Position numbers and translations under genes: made by a program. From NCBI GenBank assembly GCA_030448185.1, contig JAUJNL010000008.1, positions 1 through 64,000 on the forward strand: a stretch of DNA of 64,000 nt, written 5' to 3'. The notes below the pieces were generated by a model that was not told the origin of the DNA, searched no databases, and saw only the letters and a program-made list of their open reading frames with translations. Shown here piece by piece: positions 27,837-36,689 of this stretch. Each line of letters opens with the position of its first letter. Within the stretch, counting starts at the first letter, position 1. Source of the DNA: Cytophagales bacterium (GTDB lineage: Bacteria; Bacteroidota; Bacteroidia; Cytophagales; 172606-1).

Positions 27837-30800
27837 TTAAGCTTTATTCCTGATTTTAGTCAGATAGGTAATTTGAGGGCGCACGTTGATCTCTTCGAGT
27901 ACGCGGAATCCACGCTTACCCTGCTCCTCTTCCCACATCTGAGCTACCCGGGTTTCCGGATCGTTCAGATCACCAAATACAATCGCTCCGGTAGCGCAAG
28001 ATTGCGCACAGGCAGTGATAATTTCACCATCTTTCGGACGTCTTCTTTCCTTCTTAGCATTCAGCTTTCCTTCCTGAATACGCTGCACGCAGAACGAACA
28101 TTTTTCCATTACCCCGCGGGCCCGTACCGTTACATCTGGGTTCAACACCATCTTGCCGAGATCGTTGTTCATGTGGAAGTCAAACTTCTCGTTGTTGTGG
28201 TATTTGAACCAGTTCAGGCGGCGTACTTTATAGGGGCAGTTGTTGGCGCAGTACCGGGTACCAATACACCGATTATAGGTCATCTGGTTTAATCCTTCTG
28301 AACTATGGGTGGTTGCCAGTACCGGACACACCGTTTCGCAAGGCGCTTGCTGGCAATGCTGGCAAAGCATGGGCTGGAATACTACCTCTGGATTGGCAGA
28401 AGCTTCTTCTAAAAGCCGGTTTTTCTCGATCAACCCGGCTTCTTCCGGCACCGGATCAGCGCTGTAGTAGCGGTCAATCCGCAACCAGTGCATTTCGCGG
28501 CGGTTGATCACTTCCTGACGACCTACCACTGGTACGTTGTTTTCTACGTTACAGGCAACCACACAGGCGCCGCAACCCGTGCATGAATTCATGTCAATGA
28601 CCATTCCCCAGGAGTGATTGAGGTATTTATGGCCATTCGCTTTCCATATATTGATCTCAGTAGGACTCTTGGGCCCTTCTGACGATTCCACCACTGGTCT
28701 GAAACTTCCAGCAGCTGGGTTCTGCTGATACTCATTTAAGTTAGCCTCTTGCACTATAGGGCGGGCCATAATCGTATGGTGCGTCTGCACCTGGGCAATT
28801 TCCCATTTACCTTTGGCCTTGCTTATTTTCACGTCCGGAGCCACAAAGCTCATAGTTCCATTAACCAGTGAGGCGAACGGATACGCATTTTTACCAACCT
28901 TGTTGCCCGCTTTACCCGCCTTTTCACGTCCATAGCCGATGGCCAGCGCCACCGTACCTTCGGCTTGACCGGGTTGAATCAATACTGGTATTTCAATAGA
29001 ATATCCTTTTCCTTCTACCTTCACTAAATCACCCTGCACAAGCTCCATAGCTACTGCCATTTTCTTTGGAACGGCCAGGTAATTGTCCCAGCACGCCCGT
29101 GAAATAGGATCCGGAAATTCCTGCAAATAAGGGTTATTGGCCTGGTCTCCGTTACCGATGCCTGACTTTTCGTAAAGCACCAGTTCGGTAGCGTTGGAAT
29201 TAGCCTTATAAGTTTGCCCGATGGCAGCAGCCACCGCATTTACGTCGGCATTGAAGGTCACTCCACTGCCAGTAGCTGCAGGAGTTGCAGTCGGCTGGGT
29301 CAGCGGACGGGCTGCGTCATTGGTATTACTATTATTTACCTGTGTTTCGGGCTGAATGATGGAAGCAGAAACTGTCTTTGGCTCAAATACCCCGTCGTGC
29401 AACGTTTGCGTCCAGAAATTCTCGAAAGAACCGGCTCCTTTTGCCTGCGGATATACATTGGTACGCCAGAAGTTTTGCAGGTAGGCAAAATAGTTTTTAT
29501 TGGTTGCACCAGCCCAGGTTAGTAAACTTTCCTGCGCCGCCCGTGTCTTGAAGATCGGGTTGATCGTGGGCTGGATTACACTGTAATATCCACGCTTGGG
29601 TTCGGCATCGCCCCACGATTCCAGGTAGTGGTGATCCGGGCAAACGTATTCGCAAAGGGAAGCGGTCTCGTCGAAGCGATCCGCAAAGGATATCCGTAGC
29701 CCAACCTTTTGCAGGTTCTCCCCGAAAGTCTTACCTGTCGGGTAATCATACACCGGGTTGGCATTATAGAAGAGTACCGCGGCCACTTTTCCTTGCTGTA
29801 CTTCCTGTACAAAAGCAGCCATGGCTGTGTCGTTACCAGCTTTCAGATTGGAAGCGGCTCCAAAATCTATTGTTTTGCCGTTGGCACCTATCAAGCTGTT
29901 GATGGCATTAGTCAGAATCTGAACATTTACGTCTTTGGAACCGCTTATCACTACGGCTCTGCCTTTGGCAGCTACCAGGTCTTTAGCGGCTTTATCCAAA
30001 TTCGTCACCTGAATTGCCGGAGCATTAATGGCTGCTCCGCCGGTTAATTTAGCTACTTGGTTATATAAAGCCGCTACTACTAATCCCTCCTGAGAAGGTT
30101 TAATAGGTGTACGGTGATCCGCATTGGCACCAGTAATGGAAAGGGTGGTTTCAAACTGATAGTGGCGGGACATCTGTTTTTTGTCCTTACTCAGTTTGCG
30201 TTGCTGGGCGTACTGATAACTATATTCAGTACTACCGGGCCAGGTTCCGAGGAAATCCGCAGCTCCGATCCCCACTACCACATCGGCATTCTCGAAATTA
30301 TAGGTTGGTACCACTGCTTGCCCATACGAAGCTTGATTGGCCTTTAGTACCGCGGCAAAAGAATTCGCATCGTATACTACGTGTTGAGCAGTGGGATATT
30401 TGGCAATAAAATCACGGATAACGGCTTTGGTGGACGGGCTGATAATGGTTGAGGAAACGATTCGGATGGCGCCGCCCCGGAAGCAATCTGCTGCAGGCGG
30501 GAACTGATCTCACCGTCTATTGATTTCCAGTCAGCAAACCTTCCGCCTTTAGCCGGGCCTTTCAGACGGGTATTGTCATACAGCGACAATGGGGAAGCTT
30601 GCGCTCTGACACTAGTACCCAGCCGGGTGAGACTGGATAAGTTATTGGGTTCTATTTTAATGGGACGTCCTTCGCGGGTCTCGACCAGAATGCTGTCGTA
30701 CCCACCGTTGGAGTCTACATAAGAAGATGCGTAGTAATTAGATATAGTTGGGTCAATATCTTCCGGCTTATTCAGGTAAGGAATTGCTTTTTTTACGGGA

Positions 30801-31006
30801 GCTTCGCAGGCAGCCAAAGAGACCGCTGTTATGCCAAACCCCATCATTTTCAAGAAATCCCGGCGGTTAGAACCAGTTACATCACTCGGGATTCCCTCAC
30901 CCTCTTTCTTTAGATGAGGAAACTCATCATTGGCGTTTTTTACAAATTCCAGATCGTTTGACAGCTCCTCTAACCCCTTCCAGTATCTTTTATTATTGCT
31001 TTCCAT
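27837..31006 (-). CDS. actB: alternative complex III subunit B (molybdopterin-like/iron-sulfur fusion), one frameshift
   Basis: About 1,056 residues when one G is restored in the run at 30475-30478; the joint reads QQIASGGAIRIVSSTIISP. The N terminus has a twin-arginine type signal (TGSNRRDFLKMMGFGITAV) with Cys in SLAACEAP. The middle is a cofactor-less molybdopterin-oxidoreductase domain (ENADVVVGIGAADFLGTWPG, YVCPDHHYLESWGDAEPKRG). The C terminus is a ferredoxin-like domain with Cys clusters CTGCGACVVAC, CQHCQQAPCETVCP, CIGTRYCANNCPYKVRRLNW and CSFCVQRIQEGK plus CAQSC. These hold the [4Fe-4S]/[3Fe-4S] centres that carry electrons to the ActA hemes. Confidence 0.93.
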
Positions 31007-31043
31007 AAAGAATATTGAGCGGACGATTTTTGTGTGTTAAGTA

Positions 31044-32408
31044 TTAATAGTGGCACTTGGAACATTCGATACCCCCTATGTTGGCAACCCGCATAGGCTC
31101 TTTGGTCTCCTTCGAATGCAAGGCCAGTAACTTATCGTAGTAGGCATTGTCCTGGGCGTTCACCTCCGTTTTGCGGTGGCAATCAATACACCAGCCCATC
31201 GTAAGCGGACTTACTTGCTGCACTACTTCCATATTCTGAATCTCGCCGTGGCAGCTCTGACATTGAACGCCGCCGACATTGACGTGCTGGGCATGGTTAA
31301 AGTAAGCCAGATCGGGCAGGTTATGTACCCGTACCCACTCAATCGGACGATTCTGCTCAATAGCCGTGTATATTTTCTGAATTTCGGGCGAAGTATTCTT
31401 AATTACACCGTGGCAATTCATACAAATGTTGGCTGAAGGGATACTGGCCGATTTAGCTTTACTTACAGTTGTATGGCAGTAGTTACAGTCAATCTGATAC
31501 TGACCGGCGTGCAGCTTGTGGGAGTAGGCAATGGGTTGCTTAGGGGCATATCCCTGGCTGATCCCGATACTCATTACCTGATCATTGGCTACTTTTCCGA
31601 TTACCAGCAGGAACAACAGGGCCACACCACCTTTAAACGCATTACTATTAACAATCTCCTTCCAGTTTACCCGCTCCAGCATTTCGCGGTCTTCCGGAGT
31701 AAGATCTTTCTTGTCATTGAGGAACTTGCTCAGTAGCGATACGATCATGATTAGCACCAGCAACACCAGCAGCAGAATGACCAGCAGGGCCACCAGGATA
31801 ATCGTGAAATAAGATGAAGCTCCTGCTCCTCCTGAGGCATCCGTACCGCTGCCTGATGGAACCAGTTGCGTTTCAGCCTCACCGCCGCCAGCTGTATTAT
31901 TGGCTTCACCACCTGAACCTGCTACATCAATATACGCCAGAAGAGACCGGATCTGGTCATCAGTCAAGTCGGGGAAAGCTTGCATTGGAAGTTTGTTGAA
32001 CTTATTGTATAGGTCAACTGCGTACTTATCGCCGCTTTCAATTACTTTTTGGGGATTGTGAATCCAGCTGATCAGCCACTGTTCCGGACGGCGCTGGGTA
32101 ACTCCTTTCAATCCGGGGCCGACTAACACTTCATTGGTAACAGCATGACACTGGGCACAGTTATTGTTGAAAAGAGTTTTGCCCTCTTCTACCTTGGCGG
32201 CATCCTGGGTTTTGGGCTGGGAGCCTCCTGCCGGAACATCTGCACCGCCGCTTGCATCAGCTTGATCTGCCGTCATTACCGAGTCCCGGTTGGCATTTTG
32301 TGCCTGCCCCGGAATCACGGTTGTTATCCAGAGAAAGAGGCAAAACAGCATTACTTCCCAAGGCTTCCAGGCACTCTTTAGTAGACTTTTATTCACTTTG
32401 ATACTCAT
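31044..32408 (-). CDS. actA: alternative complex III subunit A, hexaheme form (monoheme domain fused to pentaheme ActA)
   Basis: A 454-residue protein with a signal/anchor (VMLFCLFLWITTVIPGQAQ). An N-terminal cytochrome c domain (CAQCHAVTNEVLVGPGLKGV, followed by MQAFPDLTDDQIRSLLAYI) is joined by a Gly/Ala-rich linker and TM helix (IILVALLVILLLVLLVLIMI) to the pentaheme ActA domain. That domain has CNYCH, CMNCH, CQSCH, CIDCH and a final CSKCH. Six CxxCH motifs in total. It is the first gene of the locus, directly behind the promoter at 32437-32468. Confidence 0.94.
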   Translation of the reverse strand: MSIKVNKSLLKSAWKPWEVMLFCLFLWITTVIPGQAQNANRDSVMTADQADASGGADVPAGGSQPKTQDAAKVEEGKTLFNNNCAQCHAVTNEVLVGPGLKGVTQRRPEQWLISWIHNPQKVIESGDKYAVDLYNKFNKLPMQAFPDLTDDQIRSLLAYIDVAGSGGEANNTAGGGEAETQLVPSGSGTDASGGAGASSYFTIILVALLVILLLVLLVLIMIVSLLSKFLNDKKDLTPEDREMLERVNWKEIVNSNAFKGGVALLFLLVIGKVANDQVMSIGISQGYAPKQPIAYSHKLHAGQYQIDCNYCHTTVSKAKSASIPSANICMNCHGVIKNTSPEIQKIYTAIEQNRPIEWVRVHNLPDLAYFNHAQHVNVGGVQCQSCHGEIQNMEVVQQVSPLTMGWCIDCHRKTEVNAQDNAYYDKLLALHSKETKEPMRVANIGGIECSKCHY

Positions 32409-32436
32409 TATGACTATAGGTTCTTTAAAGGCCGCA

Positions 32437-32468
32437 CAAATGTAGTATCGGAAATTTATGCTACCAAA
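32437..32468 (-). promoter_or_regulatory. Bacteroidota-type promoter of the act-cox locus
   Basis: On the minus strand TTTG (32465-32468) is followed after exactly 20 nt by TACATTTG (32437-32444). This fits the primary sigma consensus of Bacteroidota, TTTG/TTG then 17-23 nt then TAnnTTTG. The -7 box ends 29 nt before the actA ATG, giving a short leader. Confidence 0.65.
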
Positions 32469-32832
32469 TGAGTTTCTAACCCAATTTTTAGGTATTATGA
32501 TCTCATATACTAGATAAAAGGCTATTCATTTGTTTTACAGTTGTTTATAATCTAAAAAAGGCAATTTGGTCAGTAATTTAGAACGATTTTAAATAAGTGT
32601 TTTAATTAAAAAAATTCAGTTTTTAATGCCAGTAGGTTTAAAAAGAGGATATAGGTCTTGGTTTTAATAAAAAACAGGGCTGAAAGATTGAAATTTTGCA
32701 ATTTCACGCCAGTCAATCTCATTTTTTAGGTTTTAGCGAAAAAGTCCAATTGTTGGATAATTAGACTGTGATTTTTATTAATGGTTACCTAGTATAATTA
32801 CCAGAGAATCTATAGCTAAACAATCCTGCCCA
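32469..32832. other. AT-rich intergenic between divergent transcripts
   Basis: About 360 AT-rich bases between the actA promoter and the next plus-strand gene. No open frame, strong repeat or hairpin seen. It should hold the promoter of the 32833 gene, but no TAnnTTTG box was found on the plus strand. Confidence 0.5.
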
Positions 32833-33309
32833 ATGAGTTTCTTCGCCAGTCTTTTCGGGCTCAATAAAGCCTTAGCTAAACAGACCTCTCCCGGATTACA
32901 TTCTAATCAATGGGCCAATACTGAAGCGTTACAAAACCAGCGGAGCATAGACAAGCAGCAATACCAGCGCATCAATGCCGCTGTAGTGCGTATCGTTATT
33001 GGTAATGAGATTACAGACTACTACTTTCCTCAGCAGGAAAATGAAGTTTTATGGGAAACAGACTTTAATTCGATGATACCCATCCACAAATACTTTGGAC
33101 GTTTTAAGGAAGGGCTTTTTACTGGTATCAAATATAACTATGGGTACGCACCCAATCGAACAGCTGCCGGAAAGTACGTTGAATCTATTTTTGAGTATGA
33201 GCAGGGATACCCAAAGGGTTTGCAGATTTATTTTAGTCCGGATGGCGACGTAATCAGGAAAGGGTATAACTATATAATTCCTTCCGAAGCTCTTCTACTA
33301 CCGATCTAA
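32833..33309 (+). CDS. hypothetical protein
   Basis: A 158-residue soluble protein of no family I recognise. The N-terminal FASLFGLNKALAKQ is amphipathic rather than a signal peptide. The rest is rich in Tyr and beta-prone text (AAVVRIVIGNEITDYYFPQQ, YFGRFKEGLFTGIKYNYGYA, GLQIYFSPDGDVIRKGYNYI). It is a lone transcription unit: divergent from actA upstream and closed by a terminator downstream. Confidence 0.65.
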   Translation: MSFFASLFGLNKALAKQTSPGLHSNQWANTEALQNQRSIDKQQYQRINAAVVRIVIGNEITDYYFPQQENEVLWETDFNSMIPIHKYFGRFKEGLFTGIKYNYGYAPNRTAAGKYVESIFEYEQGYPKGLQIYFSPDGDVIRKGYNYIIPSEALLLPI

Positions 33310-33340
33310 GTAATATAGACTTACGGTTTTTACTCAAAAA

Positions 33341-33375
33341 ATTGCCGCTAATCCCTTTAGTGGCAATTTTTTTTG
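33341..33375 (+). terminator. intrinsic terminator
   Basis: ATTGCCGCTA pairs with TAGTGGCAAT (one G-U pair) around a 7-nt loop, followed by eight T. It ends the 32833-33309 transcript. Confidence 0.8.
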
Positions 33376-33417
33376 CCTTGTATATGTTATTATAGTAACA
33401 TTTTTTAGACTTCATAC

Positions 33418-34644
33418 ATGTCCATTTTTCAACAGTTTATTCACTTCAAGCAGGCCGGTATTTTATGTTCATTGGTGCTGCCACTTGGCTTTATTTTCGG
33501 GTTGATTTTTTCGGGTCGCAAGAACGAAGATGAAGCAGCCCGGCCGGAGGAAGCTTCGTACTTGATCAGTACGGAAAAAATAGGGACGTATCAACCGGAA
33601 GCTATCGGTAAAAGACTGGGCAATATACCAGCTGTTAGTCTTTACACTCGTTTTCCGGTAGAGGTATATAAAGTAGTATACCGGACTATTGATACGGAAG
33701 GGAAGCCAGTAAATGCATCTGGCGCATTGGTAATTCCGGTTACGGATGGGTCATTGCCTTTACTTAGTATCCAGCACAGTACGATTACATCGGATAAAGC
33801 GGCTCCTTCTTACTACCAAAGAAGCAGCGAAGTCTGGTCGGCCGGTACCATACTGGGTTCAGCGGGGTATGTGGTAGCATCGCCGGATTACCTGGGATAC
33901 GGAGCATCTAATCAATTGCCGCACCCCTACGAACACCGGGCCACGCTTGCTTCTGCCGGACGAGATCTGCTGCGAGCCGTCAGAGAGTTTTGCAAGAATC
34001 GTGATTTACGGCTCAATGGCCAACTTTTTCTGAGTGGGTATTCAGAAGGAGGCTATGCTACTATGGCGCTGCATAAATTACTGGAACAGCAGCATGCGGA
34101 TGAGTTCACCGTGACGGCCAGTGCCGTTGGCGCCGGTGCTTACCACAAATCGGCATTTGCCCGGCACATTCTGACTACTACCCAGCCACAAACGTATATC
34201 AACAGTTATTTGTGGGTTTTACAGACTTATGACAATGTATACCGACTGAACCGTCCGGATGCGTATTACTTAAATGAGCCTTATGCTTCTAAGGTACAGG
34301 GAAGTGGGATTACTGCTAAAGTAGAAACAAATCCGCAAAAGCTCTTTGCGCCGGCATTCAGGGAGGGGATTGTATCAGGCAAAGATACTGCTCTGCTGCG
34401 GGTATTGGCTGATAATGACGTACACGACTGGAAACCCCGGGCTCACGTGGCGCTATTCCACGGAACTTCGGATGATTATGTTCCCTTCTTTAATTCACAG
34501 GATGCTTACGATGCCATGCGGAAACGTGGTGCCGTCAACGTAGAGCTCTTGCCCATTAAAGGAGGTAATCATTTCTCGTCCGTTCCCCAGTTTGCCCTGG
34601 GAATGTTCAGCTTTTTTGAACGATTCGGGGGCGCGGCAAAATAA
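33418..34644 (+). CDS. membrane-anchored/secreted alpha/beta hydrolase, secretory-lipase-like
   Basis: A 408-residue protein with an N-terminal hydrophobic segment (GILCSLVLPLGFIFGLIFSG). The alpha/beta hydrolase domain has YRTIDTEGKPVNASGALVIP, VVASPDYLGYGASNQLPHPY, the nucleophile elbow FLSGYSEGGYATMAL (Ser in GYSEGG), the Asp in LFHGTSDDYVPFFNSQDAY and the His in IKGGNHFSSVP. This resembles LIP/secretory lipase-type esterases. The substrate is unknown. No operon partner; the hairpin element and a terminator follow. Confidence 0.82.
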   Translation: MSIFQQFIHFKQAGILCSLVLPLGFIFGLIFSGRKNEDEAARPEEASYLISTEKIGTYQPEAIGKRLGNIPAVSLYTRFPVEVYKVVYRTIDTEGKPVNASGALVIPVTDGSLPLLSIQHSTITSDKAAPSYYQRSSEVWSAGTILGSAGYVVASPDYLGYGASNQLPHPYEHRATLASAGRDLLRAVREFCKNRDLRLNGQLFLSGYSEGGYATMALHKLLEQQHADEFTVTASAVGAGAYHKSAFARHILTTTQPQTYINSYLWVLQTYDNVYRLNRPDAYYLNEPYASKVQGSGITAKVETNPQKLFAPAFREGIVSGKDTALLRVLADNDVHDWKPRAHVALFHGTSDDYVPFFNSQDAYDAMRKRGAVNVELLPIKGGNHFSSVPQFALGMFSFFERFGGAAK

Positions 34645-34656
34645 GGGGCGCCCCTA

Positions 34657-34789
34657 CCCTATTGGGGGGTGTACGACAAATTGCAGATCAACCATTAAAC
34701 TTTGTTCGTGTTGTTCCGCATTTAGCTTCGCTGAGAATAGTTGCAATGCGGATGAACGCTCTGCAATTTGTCGTACACCCCCTATTGGG
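34657..34789. repeat. 133-bp hairpin element with 23-bp terminal inverted repeats (MITE-like)
   Basis: Perfect 23-bp inverted arms at 34665-34687 and 34760-34782 (inner text TGTACGACAAATTGCAGA) enclose 72 bp with a nested weaker inverted repeat (GTTCCGCAT against ATGCGG-TGAAC). A 10-bp direct repeat CCCTATTGGG (34657-34666 and 34780-34789) brackets it, overlapping the arm ends. The interior carries the 22-mer also present at 5539-5560. There is no room for a transposase; the structure is that of a non-autonomous element. Confidence 0.7.
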
Positions 34790-34862
34790 TTATCTGATAA
34801 TTTATTCTAAGATTATTTTTATCTTTCCAATCCTTTTTTTTCGGAATGGGTAAGCTTGAGAC

Positions 34863-34890
34863 AACGCGTACGGATCTGTACGCGTTTTTT
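34863..34890 (+). terminator. intrinsic terminator
   Basis: AACGCGTAC (34863-34871) pairs with GTACGCGTT (34878-34886) around GGATCT, and more T follow. It ends the hydrolase transcript, beyond the hairpin element. Confidence 0.85.
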
Positions 34891-34953
34891 ATTTAACGGG
34901 ACCTATACTAATGCATACGCCCCTTATTTTCTCAGTAAAAGAACTATATCCAT

Positions 34954-35697
34954 ATGACCATGCATAAAGCGACCGGTTTGTATTTGTTGTGGCTACTGGC
35001 TGCGTATCTTGTTGGTCCTGAGAGCGCATCCGGACAGCAAAAGTCTCATCAAATAATGGCTGGCACCCAATTTCCGGTTCACTGGGGACTAGGATATCAA
35101 TATAACCATCACAAGCATTTCTCCGGACGGGTACAGGTAGGCTTACTAACTGCCCCTTATGATAAGTTCATCATTTATTCGATGGAAGCCTTTGGGTTTG
35201 ATCAAAAGTACAGTAAAGCCCTGGATCAATCATTTAAGCTGGGAATTGTTGGCACCGTTAATCCGCAGTACCGCTTCGGGAATAACTACCTAGGCGTACA
35301 GGGACAGATGGCGTATCTTCGGGGATCAATCAGCCTGGAAGAGGCGGCCCAGCTTCTGTTGGATAGTAAAGTTCCGGTTCCGGACTTAAGCCAGCTTCCG
35401 ATTATTCTGCCAGACTTCTCTACCCGCTCCAACCTGTTTTTGCTCGGTATCACTTACGGTAAAGAATTTACGCTGTCAGACCCACGATTTGCCCTTCGCC
35501 CGGAAATAGGCTTCACCAAAATAATCGCCGCCAGAAACCATTTCTCCATAGATATTGATGTGCTTGATCAACTGCCGCCGGTGAAGGTATACTACCATAA
35601 TCTGGATGAAAGATTAAAATCGTATTACCTTACATATGGTTACATCCCCAGCATTAGCCTGTACCTGGTCTATACGCCGGGCAAAAAATCTCTATAA
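34954..35697 (+). CDS. secreted or outer-membrane protein of unknown function
   Basis: A 247-residue protein with a signal peptide (ATGLYLLWLLAAYLVGPESA, cleavage near SASGQQ). The rest is alternating beta-rich text such as FPVHWGLGYQYNHHKHFSGR, VQVGLLTAPYDKF, RSNLFLLGITYGKEFTLSD and a C-terminal YGYIPSISLYLVYTPGKKSL. This suggests a small outer-membrane beta-barrel. No family recognised; the barrel call is inference. Confidence 0.6.
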   Translation: MTMHKATGLYLLWLLAAYLVGPESASGQQKSHQIMAGTQFPVHWGLGYQYNHHKHFSGRVQVGLLTAPYDKFIIYSMEAFGFDQKYSKALDQSFKLGIVGTVNPQYRFGNNYLGVQGQMAYLRGSISLEEAAQLLLDSKVPVPDLSQLPIILPDFSTRSNLFLLGITYGKEFTLSDPRFALRPEIGFTKIIAARNHFSIDIDVLDQLPPVKVYYHNLDERLKSYYLTYGYIPSISLYLVYTPGKKSL

Positions 35698-35758
35698 GTG
35701 CTTATCCGGAAGAACTGATTTGTTATCTTATTATACAACCTTAAGCCTTACTACTACT

Positions 35759-36646
35759 ATGACCACTATCGGATTTATCGGAACTGGAAACCTTGGATTG
35801 CCCATTGCCCGCAATTTGCTAGCGGCAGGCCATAAACTAAAGATTTATAACCGCACGGACGGCAAAGCGCAATCACTGATTGATCTGGGAGCTATCCGGG
35901 TAGCTAAGGCAGTTGAAACGGCCGAACCAGGCCAAATTGTGTTCACCGTATTATCAGACGATGCGGTCCTTGAAGAATTAACGCTGAAGGATGAGGAGTT
36001 TGCCCGGCGGCTTGGGAAAGATGGTATACACGTTTCTATCAGTACTATTTCGCCGGATACTGCCCGTCGGATTGCTAATCAGCACGGGCAGTTTGGCGCC
36101 AGCTACGTAGCCTCACCCGTCTTTGCCCGGCCCGAAGCAGCAGCGGCACGGAAAGGCTCCGTGTGCATTTCAGGCCCGGCAAGTGCCAAAGACCGGGTAA
36201 GACCCTTGCTGGCTCAATCAATAGGCGACGCTATTTTTGACTTCGGAGAAGAGACGGGGGCGGCTAATGTAGTTAAACTGGCAGGAAATTTCATGATTGG
36301 TGCGGCTATTGAAGCCATGGCGGAAGCCTTTACTTTTGCCGAAAAGAATGGGGTGACCCGGCAAGCAATTGCGGGTATGCTTACCCAAACGCTGTTTGCC
36401 TGCCCTATCTATCAGAATTACAGTAAAATGATTGCGGCTGATCAGTATGATCAGGCGGTAGGGTTTACTATGCCACTAGGACTGAAAGACGTGAACCTGG
36501 TATTACAAACGGCTAATGGGAGCCGCCAACCGATGCCATTCGCCAATATCGTGCATGACCGCCTGCTAGCCGGTTTAGCTAAAAACCGTCATGCATGGGA
36601 CTGGACGGGCTTAGCCCGCGGTGTTTCTGAGGATGCCGGGCTCTGA
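35759..36646 (+). CDS. NAD(P)-dependent beta-hydroxyacid dehydrogenase (3-hydroxyisobutyrate dehydrogenase family)
   Basis: A 295-residue enzyme; the start was chosen at MTTIGFIGTGNLGLPIARNL, where the Rossmann GxGxxG begins. The signature LGKDGIHVSISTISPDTARR fits the substrate loop, and YVASPVFARPEAAAARKGSV with AANVVKLAGNFMIGAAIEAM supplies the conserved catalytic Lys (KLAGN). Family members oxidise 3-hydroxyisobutyrate, tartronate semialdehyde or glyoxylate-like substrates; specificity is not readable here. Confidence 0.9.
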   Translation: MTTIGFIGTGNLGLPIARNLLAAGHKLKIYNRTDGKAQSLIDLGAIRVAKAVETAEPGQIVFTVLSDDAVLEELTLKDEEFARRLGKDGIHVSISTISPDTARRIANQHGQFGASYVASPVFARPEAAAARKGSVCISGPASAKDRVRPLLAQSIGDAIFDFGEETGAANVVKLAGNFMIGAAIEAMAEAFTFAEKNGVTRQAIAGMLTQTLFACPIYQNYSKMIAADQYDQAVGFTMPLGLKDVNLVLQTANGSRQPMPFANIVHDRLLAGLAKNRHAWDWTGLARGVSEDAGL

Positions 36647-36689
36647 AAAAAGTTAAGCAAATGACAATGGGCGGTTTACCTGCTACTGC

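Noticed and set aside
27837-31006. ActB as a functional molybdopterin oxidoreductase
   Set aside because: In the act context this domain is known to be cofactor-less; no other formate or polysulfide reductase genes are present.
18540-32408. Possible horizontally acquired respiratory island
   Set aside because: Gene order is the normal one for Bacteroidota, composition appears similar to neighbours, and no integrase or repeats border it.
34954-35697. PorT/OmpW-type outer-membrane protein assignment
   Set aside because: A beta-rich, signal-bearing protein, but no family-specific motif was found; left as unknown.
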